NCBI GenBank assembly: GCA_019677205.1
Contig: JAAMXY010001119.1
Coordinates: 1-42,746, forward strand
Length of the DNA stretch: 42,746 bases
From: Pinguiococcus pyrenoidosus
Taxonomy: Eukaryota; Sar; Pinguiophyceae; Pinguiochrysidales; Pinguiochrysidaceae
Direction of reading: 5' to 3'
The position numbers and the translations under genes are program-made. Position 1 is the first letter of the stretch, and each line of letters starts with the position of its first letter. Below the pieces are notes generated by a model. That model was not told where the DNA came from. It did no database searches and saw only the letters and a list, made by a program, of their open reading frames with translations. Positions 8,746 through 19,562 of this stretch are shown in pieces.

Positions 8746-11100
8746 ATGGTAGCATGTAGAGCACTGGAAACGCTGCTGCTCGTGAGCAGCATCTCGGCAG
8801 CTGTGACCTTCCGAACGCCGCTAAAGCTCTCTCCTCCGCGTGCGTCTGGTCAGCTGACCGCCATTTCCGAAGGGTACAACGGAGGATTTTGGCGCTGAGG
8901 AGACTTCTTTTGCCCCACGTGGTGCACTAATGTGCTGTCGTGGTGCTGGTAGATACAATGCGGAACAGATCCAGGTGCTGGAAGGGTTGGAACCCGTACG
9001 CAAACGGCCTGGGATGTACATCGGCTCCACTTCGGCGAAGGGGCTGCACCATCTGATCTTCGAAGTGGTGGACAACGCCGTGGACGAGGCCTTGGCTGGC
9101 CACTGCACTCACATCGACGTGGTGCTGGAGGCTGACGGCAGCTGCCGAGTTCGAGATGATGGCCGCGGGATTCCAACGTGAGTTTCGAGTATCCATAGCG
9201 GGAGAAAGGCAGAGATTATGAAGAGAACCGAACGCTCCAAGCCAAGGCCTGAGCTGAGAATGGCCCGTAAAGTTGCCAGAGATCGTCAGCCACCTGGCCT
9301 TATCGTTGTCCTGGCCCTAAGATCTTGTCGATTGTGCGTAGGGAGATTCACAGCCGGACGGGCAAATCCGCCTTGGAGACGGTCCTGACGGTTCTGCATG
9401 CTGGAGGCAAGTTTGGCGGAGACGCGTCTGGCTACAAGGTCAGCGGGGGCCTTCACGGAGTTGGCGTCTCCGTGGTCAACGCGCTCTCCAAGGATACCTT
9501 CGCCACGGTTCGACGCAACGGCAAGCTGTTCAAGCTGCACTGCCAGAAGGGAGAGGTCGTCGGCGACCTGCAAGAGGAGAGTGCACCGCGGGTGACGAAG
9601 CAGAAGGAAGAAGATGCGATTCCGGAGGACCTGGATGCTTGGCAGAGTGCCACGGGAACGGAAATCCGGTTCTTGCCGGATCCGGAGATCTTCAAGGAGG
9701 GCGTCGACTTCGCGTGGGATCGCATTGCCGGGAGGCTGGACGAGCTTGCCTACCTCAATGCCGGTCTGCGGATCCGGCTACACGACCGAAGGCCGAAGCA
9801 GAACGATAGACACCAGGTGTTTCAGCATGATGGGGGCATAGAGGAGTGGCTCGGCGACCTGTGCGCCGGGAAGGCACCACTGTATGACAAGCTGCCGATG
9901 GTGGTAGCGCGGGGCGCGCAGGACACCACCGAGGTGGAGGTCGCGCTGCAGTGGAGCAAGGAGCAGTACAACGACGTGATCATCGGCTTCGCGAACGGAA
10001 TCAAGACGGGTGACGGGGGCACCCACATGGACGCCGTCAAGACGGTGATCACGAGGGTAGTCAACAACGCCGGCAAGAAGATTGGGAAGATCAAGAAGGA
10101 CACGGGGTCGTTGCCAGGCGAGTTCATTCGGGAGGGGCTGACCGCCATCGTTTCGGTCAAGGTGGCCGAGCCGGAGTTCGAGGGCCAGACGAAGAGCCGC
10201 CTCGGCAATCCTGAGGTTCGGAAGGCCGTGGACACCGTCGTTGCGGAACAGCTGCACAAGACCTTCGACTTCAATCAGAAGTTCCTTGAGGCCATCCTGG
10301 AGAAGAGCATGGAAGCTGCGGACGCGGCAGCCGCCGCCAAAGCCGCTCGCGAGGTGGTGCGTCGAAAGTCTATTCTGGTCAGCACCGTGCTTCCGGGGAA
10401 GCTGGCGGACTGCAGCAGCCGCGACCGCGGGGAGACGGAGCTCTACCTCGTGGAAGGCGACAGTGCCGCGGGCTCGGCGAAGCAGGCGCGGGACAGGAAG
10501 ACGCAGGCCGTCTTGCCGCTGCGCGGAAAGATCCTCAACATCGAGAAAGCCAAATCGGAGAAGATCTACAAGAACGAGGAGCTTCAGGCCATGATCTCGG
10601 CGATCGGGCTGGGCATCCGCGGGGCCACGGTGGATACCCAGAAGCTCCGCTATGGCCGCATCATTCTCATGACGGATGCAGATGTGGATGGAGCACACAT
10701 CCGGATCTTGCTGCTCACCTTCTTCTACCGCTACCAGCGGGAGCTCATCGAGGAAGGCTTCGTCTGCATAGCGTGCCCGCCTCTGTACAAAGTTACGGAG
10801 GGCAAGGGCAAGAGTGTGTATCTCTTCGAGGAGGACGAGCTGGCCGCATTCAGGGCCAAGTCGAAGCGGCCGGACAGCATCAGTGTCCAGAGATTCAAGG
10901 GACTGGGGGAGATGATGCCGCAGCAGCTGTGGGACACGACGATGAACCCACAGACGCGCATCCTAAAGCGCGTGAACGTCCAAGACGCGGCGATGGCCGA
11001 TGCGATGTTCACCTTGCTCATGGGGGACGACGTGGAGGGCAGGAGGGACTACATCAGCGAGAATGCCGCCGCCCTTGAGCGGGATGACCTGGACTTCTGA
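8746..11100 (+). CDS. gyrB: DNA gyrase subunit B, nuclear-encoded, organelle-targeted
   Basis: ATPase subunit of the type IIA topoisomerase that supercoils bacterial and plastid DNA. Exons 8746-8873, 8953-9177 and 9342-11100 (both introns phase 2) give 703 aa. The joins restore [20 protein letters not shown] and [18 protein letters not shown] exactly as in bacterial GyrB. The GHKL ATPase shows NAVDEAL, DDGRGIP and [15 protein letters not shown]. The TOPRIM part shows [17 protein letters not shown] and [11 protein letters not shown] with the catalytic E and DxD residues, and the C-terminal RFKGLGEM box is intact. Residues 1-35 are a hydrophobic leader then [14 protein letters not shown], which looks bipartite and plastid-directed. 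An in-frame ATG at 8647 would add 33 Arg/Glu-rich residues before the leader, so 8746 is preferred. A GyrA partner is not in the window. Confidence 0.97.
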
Positions 11101-11472
11101 AGCAAGCGTCGTTCTTTCAATGTGTCTTCGTACTCAAGCATCTACTTCTCCCTCAGGCTGAGATGCGCTTCTGCGCGCCGAACAGAAAGCATCTGGGGCC
11201 TATCGCTCCTCTTGCAGTCGCATGTAGCGAAGCCGATAGTTCGTTGACAACTCGAAGGCGTGGCTCATCTACAAGCAGGTGGGGATCCCAAAGTCAGCAT
11301 GTTGTGCTGCCGGCAGAGAAGCACACGCGCGTTCGCGCGCACAAGGCGGGCGGACGTACCATGGCCGCCGCCGCTTTCTCTCGGCTGGCGTCTTCATCCT
11401 TCTCTTCACCGTCGCCTTCCTCGTCGGCATCTGCAGATGAGAAAGATAGAAAGGAAGCGTGACTTGCTCCGT
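11101..11472. other. Intergenic between convergent genes
   Basis: 3' flanks of gyrB (+) and the CUB-like gene (-). Small frames at 11163-11462 and on the other strand are Ser/Pro/Arg-rich with no domain. No gene supported. Confidence 0.5.
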
Positions 11473-13968
11473 TCACGCTCGCACCAAGGAGGAGGACGAA
11501 GGAAAGCGGCTCTCGTCACCTGTGAACGGCCGGACTTTCGACTCGGAGTCTCTTGTGACCGTCGAGGACAAGGCGCGAGCGAGAGCGGCGAAGGATGCGC
11601 TCCTGCGCTCTGGACCCTCGTCGTCCTCTTCTTCCGCATTCAGATCATCTGCCCAGGCCTCCATCGAATAGCGAGGCATCGACTTCGCCGTTGCCCTTCG
11701 CGACACCTGCGCAGGGATGCCCGGGTTCGCGTCCACCTCGAAGGGGTCTCGCGGAAGCTCCATGTTGGCGTCCCAAGCGACAATCTCCACGCCCCACTCC
11801 CCAGTCTCTCCGTCGGCATGGAAGGTGCCCCAGACGGTGTCGCCTTGCACTTGCATCGGTGCTACGAAAGCATGGAAGGCGTCAGAAGGCGCCACACAAC
11901 CAGGGTGGAGCGGACGAAGGCGCAGAGGTGTGCGTGAGCCAGGAAGGAAGGACGGACCTGACACCTGCGGCCAGTTGCGCCCACCGCTTTCGCCCGTGAA
12001 GCGGTCGCTCCGATCCACGGGGCGGTACAGCGGCTCGGTTCGTTCGGCATTCGAGAAGAGCTTCACGTAGTCGTAGCCCCGCTCGGTCTCGCTCGACGGA
12101 TGGAATGCGATCTTGATATCCCTTGCGCCGGGAATGTGCAGTCGGAAATCCTCTTGGTGGTCGTCCTGATACGGGTGGGCCGTCGCCCAGTAGTCTGCAG
12201 GCTCCATGTCGCAGACGGCCTTGAACATGTTGAAGACCGGATAGACCGTGAATTTGTAGCCCCTGGACGGCGGACGTCAGTGCGACAGCAGCGAAAGCCA
12301 TCGCGTCTCTTCGATGCTCCAGAATCAAGCGCCCCGTCCGACTTACCAGGAGTGATTCGAGCCGTCGGAGACGAAGCGGTAGTAGATGGTGTCGCCCTCG
12401 AACTCGATCGGCGGTTTGCCGTCCACACCCGGGAAGTTCTTCGCCGTGCCGCCGAGGCCACCCTTGAATCGCTCGCTGACGGAGTCGGTGAGCTCCTCGT
12501 CCGCGAAGAACTCAAGGTAGTCGTAGCGCTTCTCCGTCGACGTGTCCTCGTGGAAGACGATGCCGATGCGATCCGCGTTGGGCACCTGCACGCGGCGGCG
12601 CTCGTCCGCATCAGCTCGGTAGGGGTGCTCGCTCTCCACCTCCACTGCGTCCGGTCTGGCGAGCGCGCTTTCGTAGATTTCCTGGTTCGAGCGGGGGGGC
12701 ACGTAGTCCTGAGCAGCCTCGTAGAAGAGCTGGTAGCCGTAGTCCGGCGTACTGTCGTCGCTCACGAAGTGCAGGTAGGCCGTGGAGCCCTCGATGTACA
12801 GGGGATTGTCGGACATTGGGAAGTTCCCGCCGCCCTTGGGACCCGAGTACTTCGGGGCCCCGAAATGGGGAGAGGAAGCGTCTTGCTCAGCATGGAAGGT
12901 GAGGTACGCGACGTGCTCGACGGTGCTCGTGTCCGGGTGGAACCAGACCTTGATGAAGTCCGCCCCCGCGATGGTGATCTCGTGCCACTCGTCGGAATCC
13001 TCCGCGTACGGGTGGGGAGACTGGATGAGCCTCCCCAGCTGATCTGACGCGTCGTCCGTCTGCGTCTGATCGTGCTGCCGCCGCTTGGCGAGCAGATGCC
13101 CGCGGATGGTGGCGGTGCGCTGCAGGATCTGTTCGCTCCACTCGCGCAGATGCTTCTGCCGATTCTCCATCATGTCCTGGAGCTCAAAGTCCTCCTTGAC
13201 AAGCGGGGGCGGCCGCTCCTCCGTGCACCGGCGGAACAGCGTCCGCAGGTGCATGCTCCTGGTCTTCACCACCATCGACGCGTTCACTGCAGACGTGGAT
13301 GCGCGGAGATACCCCAGGCTCTCCTCCCTTTCGATGGCGCTCTCCAGGTCCTCCTCGTGCTCGTGCTCGTGCTCGTGCTCATGCTTGTCCTCCTTGGCGT
13401 CGGGGCTCTCCTGGGAACCCTTCTCCTCGGGCACGCCGCCGCTGGCAAGGATGTCCGACAGCTTCATTTCGGGCCGGCCGGAATCGGCAGAATCGTTGAG
13501 GGCGTCGCGGTCCATGGACTCGTCCAGCGCTCCATCCGGGTCTTCTCCCTCCAAGGTCTCGTCGTCGCTGCCTGGGATATTGAAGCGCACTTGGCGTCCC
13601 CTGTCGTCCACGCCGGAGTCCTTGGTGTCGCCGGCTTCCGCCCCGTTGTGCTTCACGGACAGAAACGCCGGCACGAGCACTCGCGCGACGGGCGCGCTTG
13701 GCGTTTCGTCGGACGCCGCGTCGTCCATGGCTTCCTCTCCGAACGACAAGCTCGACTTGCGCGTATCTTCCAGGTACTGCTTCTGCTCTTCGGTGAGATT
13801 CTCCGTGCTCCCGGTGAAGTACTCGTCTGTCTGCTGCGATGTCACGGAGCTGTTCGGGCTGCCGGAGGTGCGCGAGTAGATCTCTGCGATCTCGATGGGG
13901 TTCTCGGACTCGCGGAGCTCAAGTTCGCGCTCGTCGGCGACTGGATCGAATTCCGAGGCTCTCACAAG
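11473..13968 (-). CDS. Protein with three tandem CUB-like domains (5' exon unresolved)
   Basis: Exons on the complement are 12347-13968, 11958-12262 and 11473-11861. Their introns (84 and 96 nt; GTAAGT...CCAG and GTCCGT...GTAG) join in frame to about 770 residues. Three ~100-aa units each begin HPY and run through hydrophobic strands to a final GY or WG. Unit 1 is SPHPYAED to DYGYQLF (~315-412). Unit 2 is SEHPYRAD to HSWGYKF, completed across the first splice. Unit 3 is TAHPYQDD to GEWGVEI, completed across the second (NWPQVS + APMQVQGD). This resembles the intracellular CUB-like domain of ZZEF1-type and some HECT-ligase proteins. The N-terminal 300 residues are acidic and disordered with a (His-Glu)n run. 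No in-frame ATG precedes 13728, yet the frame looks coding up to a good acceptor at 13969-13970, so an upstream start exon is likely. Confidence 0.7.
13342..13386. repeat. In-frame hexanucleotide run encoding His-Glu repeats
   Basis: About six copies of GTGCTC on the plus strand encode HEHEHEHEHE in the CUB-like protein on the minus strand. It is a simple-sequence expansion in a disordered acidic linker; alternating His/Glu could bind metal, but this is probably slippage. Confidence 0.8.
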
Positions 13969-15887
13969 CTGAAGGCATTTCAAAAAACGCACAACAACGC
14001 CAGGCACAGGAAGGACGAAGGGACGCCGTTAGTCGCTCGGATCGAACGCTGTCTTTCGCGTATGGTTTCCTTGACTCAAAGCTCTCGCGTAGGGCATTGG
14101 GGAGAGAACATGCACGGCACGAACCGATTTCGGTCTTCTTTGCATGGATCTTCAGCTGTCCTTCACGCGGAAGCTACCTGAACGTTGGCCGACAGACTTC
14201 TGCGGAAGCTCCGTTTGCGTCGTTCGGGGCCCAGCGACGCACTCCGTGCGCGCATCCGACCACGGCCGCGAATGGACCTTTGGCTGCGCATGCACGATGC
14301 CTGCGTCGGGCGCCCAGACTTGAACAGACGCCGCGCTCAACGCCTGCCCTGCGTGCTGTTCTCCTCGGACAACGGACGAATCAGAAGTCTCACGGAGGGA
14401 ATGTGAAATGCATTCAAATACCTATCTTCTGGAGCTATCCTCACGTCCCATGGCTGAGCTACATCGATTTCTCGTCAAAAATGCGGGCAACCCGCTAAAC
14501 TTGGGAGAATCAAGGTGCCAACGAGTTCTTTCGGACCAATGCGAGTGCGAGCCTCGCGAGCCATAACCACCGCAGAATTTGTGCAAGATTCCAAAATTCC
14601 TTGACGCCACACCCTCCGGAAGACACTCCCGAAGGGTTTTCGGTCTGTCGTCTGTTGTCTAGCTAGTAGCTGTTGCGTGTTTTGGGGATGTTGGGTCTGA
14701 GGGAAGTGGGAAGGGAGGCAGCTCGTGCTGCTTGAGCTGTCCTTGTGCAAAAGCACAAAGCCTCTTGTCTGCGCCGGGAGGAAGCAACGACACAAAAGCA
14801 AGGGTGCCGAGCGACAATGAATTGGAGCGAGTTTGCTTGGACTGACGCTAAGTCAACCGTCTGCACGCACTGTCTTACTCGTGGTGCAAGCCGTGCAGCC
14901 ATTGCATTGCATGCCGAACCATGTACAAGAAGGCTGAGCTTCTCGGCCGTCGTGGCGTGATTGCCCAAGGCAACGAGGAGCGACAAGCAAGACGACAGAT
15001 TCGAACCAGAAAACAATCCACGCAAAAGAACATAAAAGGCAGCAAGGCATGAAAGGGTGGAATGCTGGAAACAAGAGCAAGACATCTTGCTGAGATTCCT
15101 GATTGACATCTCACCTTATCCAAGCCATAATTGCCACCACTATCCCTCAACCTCCCACGATCCAATCCTGTTGCGGGGAATGTCTGTCGAATCTCCAATG
15201 CGCTTCCGCAATTGGCCCAGACGCCCGGCATCTACGACAGAGACGACGTTGTCGCGAAGCGTCGTCCGGTTACGGCCGTTGTGTCGTTTCTCGGTGTTTC
15301 AACTAACCACTTAAGCCGAGCGTTTCCGCGCAATTGGCCTATTGTTCGCTTCCGTAGGCCGCCGCAGCCATCTCGTGTCGCCTTGCGTCTCGTGTCTCGC
15401 GCCAATCTTCGCTCCGGAGGCGCTCCCGTCCGCTCGGAGGGAACAGGCGTCGCGTCCGAAGCCGGTCGGCGGATTCCGTGGCGCGCGAGGCCCCTCACTG
15501 CCGGGCTCAGCTGTCGACCTGCTAGCTTGACCTGTGCGCTTCTTCCTCTTTCCCTCGGCCGTTTCAGCCCGCTGGCACCTCAGCCCGGTTGGAAAAGGAC
15601 TTGCGAGCGAGCTCCGACGCCAGCTGAGGAAGAGCAGAAGCGCGGACACCGAAGTCTGTGGCGCGCTGGCCTCGCCCACAAAGCGTCCTCCGCTTTGACT
15701 GTCGTGCCCGCAGAGCTGTGGAACAGCCTACAGCCTTTGAGAGCCCTGTCGCGGAGATCGTGTCGCGGCGGGAGTGTGAACCAAGGCAGGCGTGGAGCGC
15801 GCTATGCGGAGCGGCTGTGCGCGATTGTGGTGTCTGTCGAATCCCTAGGCCAACGCCGGGGACCAGCCAGCAGCAGCCGGCTCGAGC
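13969..15887. other. Long stretch between divergent genes, no complete gene seen
   Basis: Should contain the missing first exon of the CUB-like gene (minus strand) and the promoter of the CaaX gene (plus strand). A 62-codon minus-strand frame at 14152-14340 opens at TTG and could be part of an upstream exon, but I could not place a convincing ATG and donor. Long frames such as 15131-16246 (+) and 15564-16064 (-) overlap each other and the CaaX exons in other phases and are Arg/Pro-rich; I treat them as chance. A segment near 14990-15010 looks like a tRNA B-box but its stem does not pair. Confidence 0.45.
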
Positions 15888-16533
15888 ATGGATGCAGAGA
15901 CCAGCACCGGCCGAACAACGCCAGTGACCAACCCCACACATACCCCCGAGGGCAGCGAAGTAGTGAGGCCCGCCATCCTCCTGAAAGAGAGCCACGTGAG
16001 TGTCGCCATCTGCCGAATCGAATCGAGACCCCCAACGCGCAATTCCCAGCGCTCCACGCGCCACGCTCAGCGCTGATATCCCACTTCTTTTGCTGCTCCC
16101 CAGTATGCGGACGACGACACAGACGAGTACTGGTCAAGACCACCGACGGGTCGAAAGGTTTGCGACGCCTTCCGCTGCGCCCGGCGCCGCCGCTAGTCTT
16201 TGGTGCTGATCGTGCAACTGCCGCTGCTGTAGGTGAAGTTTCTTGATGACACAAAGCTTTTGCAGACACAAGGGGCCGGAGAGGAGCAAGAGCTCCTAGG
16301 TGACGGGAACGAGAAATTGGAAATGTCGTATGGGAGCGATTACCTTAGCATCGTGACCGAGGAACGGGTCGTCGAAAAGGTTCGCAGAGCCCTTCTTGCC
16401 CATGACGTGCCTCGGCCCAGAACTTCCTTACGCATGCGTCCTCTTCTGCTCTTCGGCTCCTCTGCAGGTGTATTACTCAAGATTTAATGTTGAGTTGGCT
16501 GTCAAGAAGCAGCCGTGCTGCGTGGTTACATAG
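15888..16533 (+). CDS. Small 124-aa protein ending in a CaaX prenylation box
   Basis: Four exons, all joined in phase 0: 15888-15995, 16104-16157, 16233-16379 and 16468-16533. Donors are GTGAGT, GTTTGC and GTTCGC; acceptors are CCCCAG, TGTAG and TGCAG. Total 375 nt, 124 aa. The final residues are QPCCVVT: cysteine fourth from the end, two valines and Thr, a CaaX box of the kind used for farnesylation or geranylgeranylation, with a neighbouring Cys that could be palmitoylated. The middle (YADDDTDEYWSRPPTGRK, then VKFLDDTKLL) is acidic, aromatic and basic in turn. There is no signal peptide or membrane segment. I do not recognise the family; peripheral membrane attachment is inferred from the C-terminus. 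The four-for-four phase agreement makes the model credible despite its size. Confidence 0.72.
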
Positions 16534-16636
16534 GCAGGCGTGTTTTCACCAAAAGAATGACGAGACCACGGCAAGCCGTAGAAAGACTTGCGATCCGCAG
16601 TACATAAACAACGTGTACTGTTCGTTGCATGACAGT

Positions 16637-16689
16637 CCGCACCACCGTACCACCGTCCCACCGCACCACCGTCCCACCGCACCACCGTG
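16637..16689. repeat. CACCGTCC-type tandem repeat between convergent genes
   Basis: Repeats of CCGCACCACCGT and ACCACCGTCCCA lie between the 3' ends of the CaaX gene (16533) and the lipase gene (16791). A short C/A-rich minisatellite in presumed 3' flanking DNA. Confidence 0.75.
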
Positions 16690-16790
16690 GCCAGTGTCCC
16701 TTTCGTGCCCACCGTCCCGCCTTGTTCACTTCCCTCTCTCCCAGCAACGTGGGGTGACATGGAGGCCACCACGACACACACCATCAATTC

Positions 16791-19311
16791 CTAGTCGTCA
16801 AACACGTCCACGTCCACAGTGGCGCCCTCGTCGGACAAGGACAAGCGGCTGCGGGCTGCGCTGTTCAGGACGATCCGCTCGAAGCTTCTTATACTCGCCA
16901 GCGCAAACTCCTGGACCGGGCAGAGGGGGGTTGTGGTAAGGAGAGGCATCTGCGGTTGTCGAGGGGCCCAAGGTTCAACGGTTTCAGATGAGCGAGGCAC
17001 CCACCTCTTCCGGATCCGCCTTGTCAACCGCTCGATCCTCGCATATCCTGCAGAAGGGAAAGACGAGGATTCTGTCACGCACTCGCGCTGCGCCGGCGTT
17101 GCCGAGAACGACCAGAGATGTTTGCTACCTCCGAATGCCTCGTTCCAGGTTGCGGGCGTAATTCACGTGAATGTGCTGCGTGATGGAGCTCTCCATCTGC
17201 GCGTCCTCGTCCAGCGAGTCTTCCTCGCGATCAGGACCCGTGATCGGATTCGCCTCCCGAGAAGCGGAATCGTCCACCGTGGCAGAAGACGTTGTCGTCT
17301 GCTTACGAGGCGAGACAACGGATTGAAAGAGGCGTCTCCCCGTATTGATGATCGAGGATGTCGGCGAGGTGTGTCCGCTGCTCTCCGCCTCCTGTCGTTT
17401 GGTTTCTTCCAGCACCTCCTGTGCCAGAGACCGCATGTCTTTGGCTTCCGGTGCGTTATCGCGCCAGCGCATCGATCCAGAGGGATGCTTGACTTCCAGG
17501 TATGGAAGGTTTGTGTGCGCAAAGCTTTGCCCAGCCGGAAGCCTACAGAGGATAGGTCACATCATTCAGGATAGGTCACACTATTCAGGATAGGTCACAC
17601 CATTCAGAATAGGTCACACCATTCAGCTTCACCAATCCAATCCCGCTCCGCGGCACAGAGGCTCCCTTCCCCCACGTACCTGGGGATCACGTCGCCGGAG
17701 TGGACAACCCGCAGATATCGCCTTCCTGCCGACCCCAAGAGTGCAAGAATGCAAGGCCCGTGAGAGAGGGAAGGAGAGCGATACTGGCTGGCTGACGACT
17801 TGGGAAGGTGCTGACTGACCGAGTAAGTTGGCAATCCTCTTGCAAAAGTCCTCGCCACCGACGCGAGGCTGGCCAAATGTAGCCGCCCCGATCAAGAGCG
17901 GCGGTCTCTTCGGACGCCCGGCCGCTTCTTTCGCTGCATCGAAGGCATCACTGCCTTTTCCTGTCGTGGTGCCACCCGCGTTGCCGTGGACCCCATTCGC
18001 GTTGCGATCAGCGGCAACTTCCTCCTCCCCTTGCAATGCCTCCTCCCCATCATGTGGCCCTTCGGCGTCCGCGCTCGGCCCATCTCTCGATCTTAGGGCG
18101 CGACGAGACCAGGAATGGAACAGTTCTGCAGCTAGCAGGGCAAGCGCTCCGCCTCGGGAGTGGCCGGTGAAGACCACCCTCCAATCAGGTCCGGGGAATT
18201 CCTCCGCGATGCTCCGCAGATTGGCCTCCATGGACCTCATGCTTTCCTCGAATCCGCCGTGCCAGCCTGCCAAGAACACATGAAACCAAAAGGACAGATG
18301 ACGTGAGGTGCCGGTACAAACTTGCTGAGCCCCTCTCGGCGTACTCACCGTTGCTGGTGACCCGCAAGTCCAAGTTGGAGATCCAATCGTGCGGCGTGTG
18401 GCTTCCGCGAAACGCCACAACGAGAAGGCGCTTCTCCGTGCACGTCCACACGTCAAATGTGTTGCCTGCTCCCATACGATGGAATGCCTTAGCTTCTGAA
18501 TTGCTGAGATGTTCGTTCTCCGCAAAGGCTTCACCTCCATCTCCATGAGTACTGTATCGCTGGCGAAACAGCAGCCTGGTCGAAGCGACGTTCTGCGCTG
18601 CAGCGCTCTCGTCTTGCTCGGCTCGTTGATGCTCCTGGCTCAAGTACAGCGGGACCTAGCATTTTCCCAAGGGGTGATTTGGAGGACAAGAGAGAGGGTT
18701 AGGGAAAGTGCATAGTTTGCTTGAGTCAACGTAGGTGCGTTAGCTACAGAACGGACGAAGGTATGGCCCCCCTGCCCGAAACCCTTCCCAAAACAAAGAA
18801 GCAAAGGATCCCCTCGCGAGCTGGGAAATCACCTGAAACGTCACCAGATACTCTCTCCCACGCATCGCAGCATCGTAGCACAACAAGCTGCACTTTGCCA
18901 GGGCTCCCAAGAGCCCAACCTGCTCCGAATTCGTCCGATGCTCGAGGTTGAAGCCGGCAATGGCGCTCAGCACGCCTCCTGCCCTGTTCCCCAGAAGATC
19001 AGATCCCAATGAAGACATGCAAGCATCGATCTCTTCGCTCCTCATCTCTCTCCAGTACCATCGAAAACGCACCGTTGCAGGTCCCCAACCCCTTTGAGAT
19101 CCGAGGCGATGGCGCTGGGGGCCATGAGCTTGGCCAGGACGGGCGCACACCCCGTCACCGTATCCACATACTCGTCCAGCAGACTCCACAGACTCTTGCC
19201 AGCGCCGGCCTCTCTAGACTGGCGCTCGCGACCGGAGCTGAACCAGCCAGCCCGCACGCACAGCAGCAGCAGAACCCACACTGCGGCGCGGAGGCCATCC
19301 AAAGGCCTCAT
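16791..19311 (-). CDS. Class 3 (alpha/beta-hydrolase) lipase with N-terminal leader
   Basis: Likely triacylglycerol or galactolipid hydrolase. Exons on the complement: 19073 (or 19151)-19311, 18833-19040, 18349-18655, 17820-18266, 17680-17725, 17129-17542, 17005-17047 and 16791-16949. The longer exon 1 gives 620 aa but a 32-nt intron; ending it at 19151 gives a 110-nt intron in the same phase. Residues 1-25 are a hydrophobic leader. The core reads LLVVAFRGSHTPHDWISNLD, then NGWHGGFEE, the nucleophile elbow VFTGHSRGGALALLAAELF (Ser ~285), ATFGQPRVGG, VVHSGDVIPRLP (Asp ~408) and SFAHTNLPYLEV (His ~424). The catalytic triad is complete, and three of these motifs form only after splicing. A Ser/Glu-rich tail of about 190 residues follows and is not recognised. 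It diverges from VPS50 with 251 bp between starts. Confidence 0.9.
17549..17624. repeat. Four tandem 19-bp units in a lipase intron
   Basis: Units start at 17549, 17568, 17587 and 17606 with consensus AGGATAGGTCACACCATTC and one or two differences each. The array lies wholly inside the 137-nt intron 17543-17679 of the lipase gene, immediately next to its acceptor (minus strand), so it makes up over half of that intron. Confidence 0.9.
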
Positions 19312-19562
19312 AAGCCAAGAGAAGGGCCCTCCAAAGATCTTAAGATGTCCAAAACAGCGGAAAAGGCGGGACAGATGTCGAAAAGAGGCGACACCAAAAG
19401 CAGTTCCAAAGGGCTTATCTGCCTATGTCATAGCGCCACAGATATTCAAACGCCCTATGCGTCGCTTTGGATCTTTCGCCTGAAGCGCCGAATCGGCGCA
19501 GTGGCCACTGAATCTGCGGTCTCTCGACCCGGTGCACAGCTCGTAGAAGACCTGCGGACGAG
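19312..19562. promoter_or_regulatory. Shared upstream region of lipase and VPS50 genes
   Basis: 251 bp between divergent start codons. It must hold both 5' flanks; no TATA-like element or repeat stands out, and unlike other divergent regions in the window it is not AT-rich. Confidence 0.35.

Noticed and set aside
14985-15015. Minus-strand GGTTCGAATCT resembling a tRNA B-box
   Set aside because: The flanking bases do not pair as a T-stem and no A-box or acceptor stem is found at the right spacing.
15131-16246. 371-codon plus-strand open frame
   Set aside because: Opens at TTG, is Arg/Pro/Ser-rich without a domain, and overlaps the well-supported CaaX exons in another phase.
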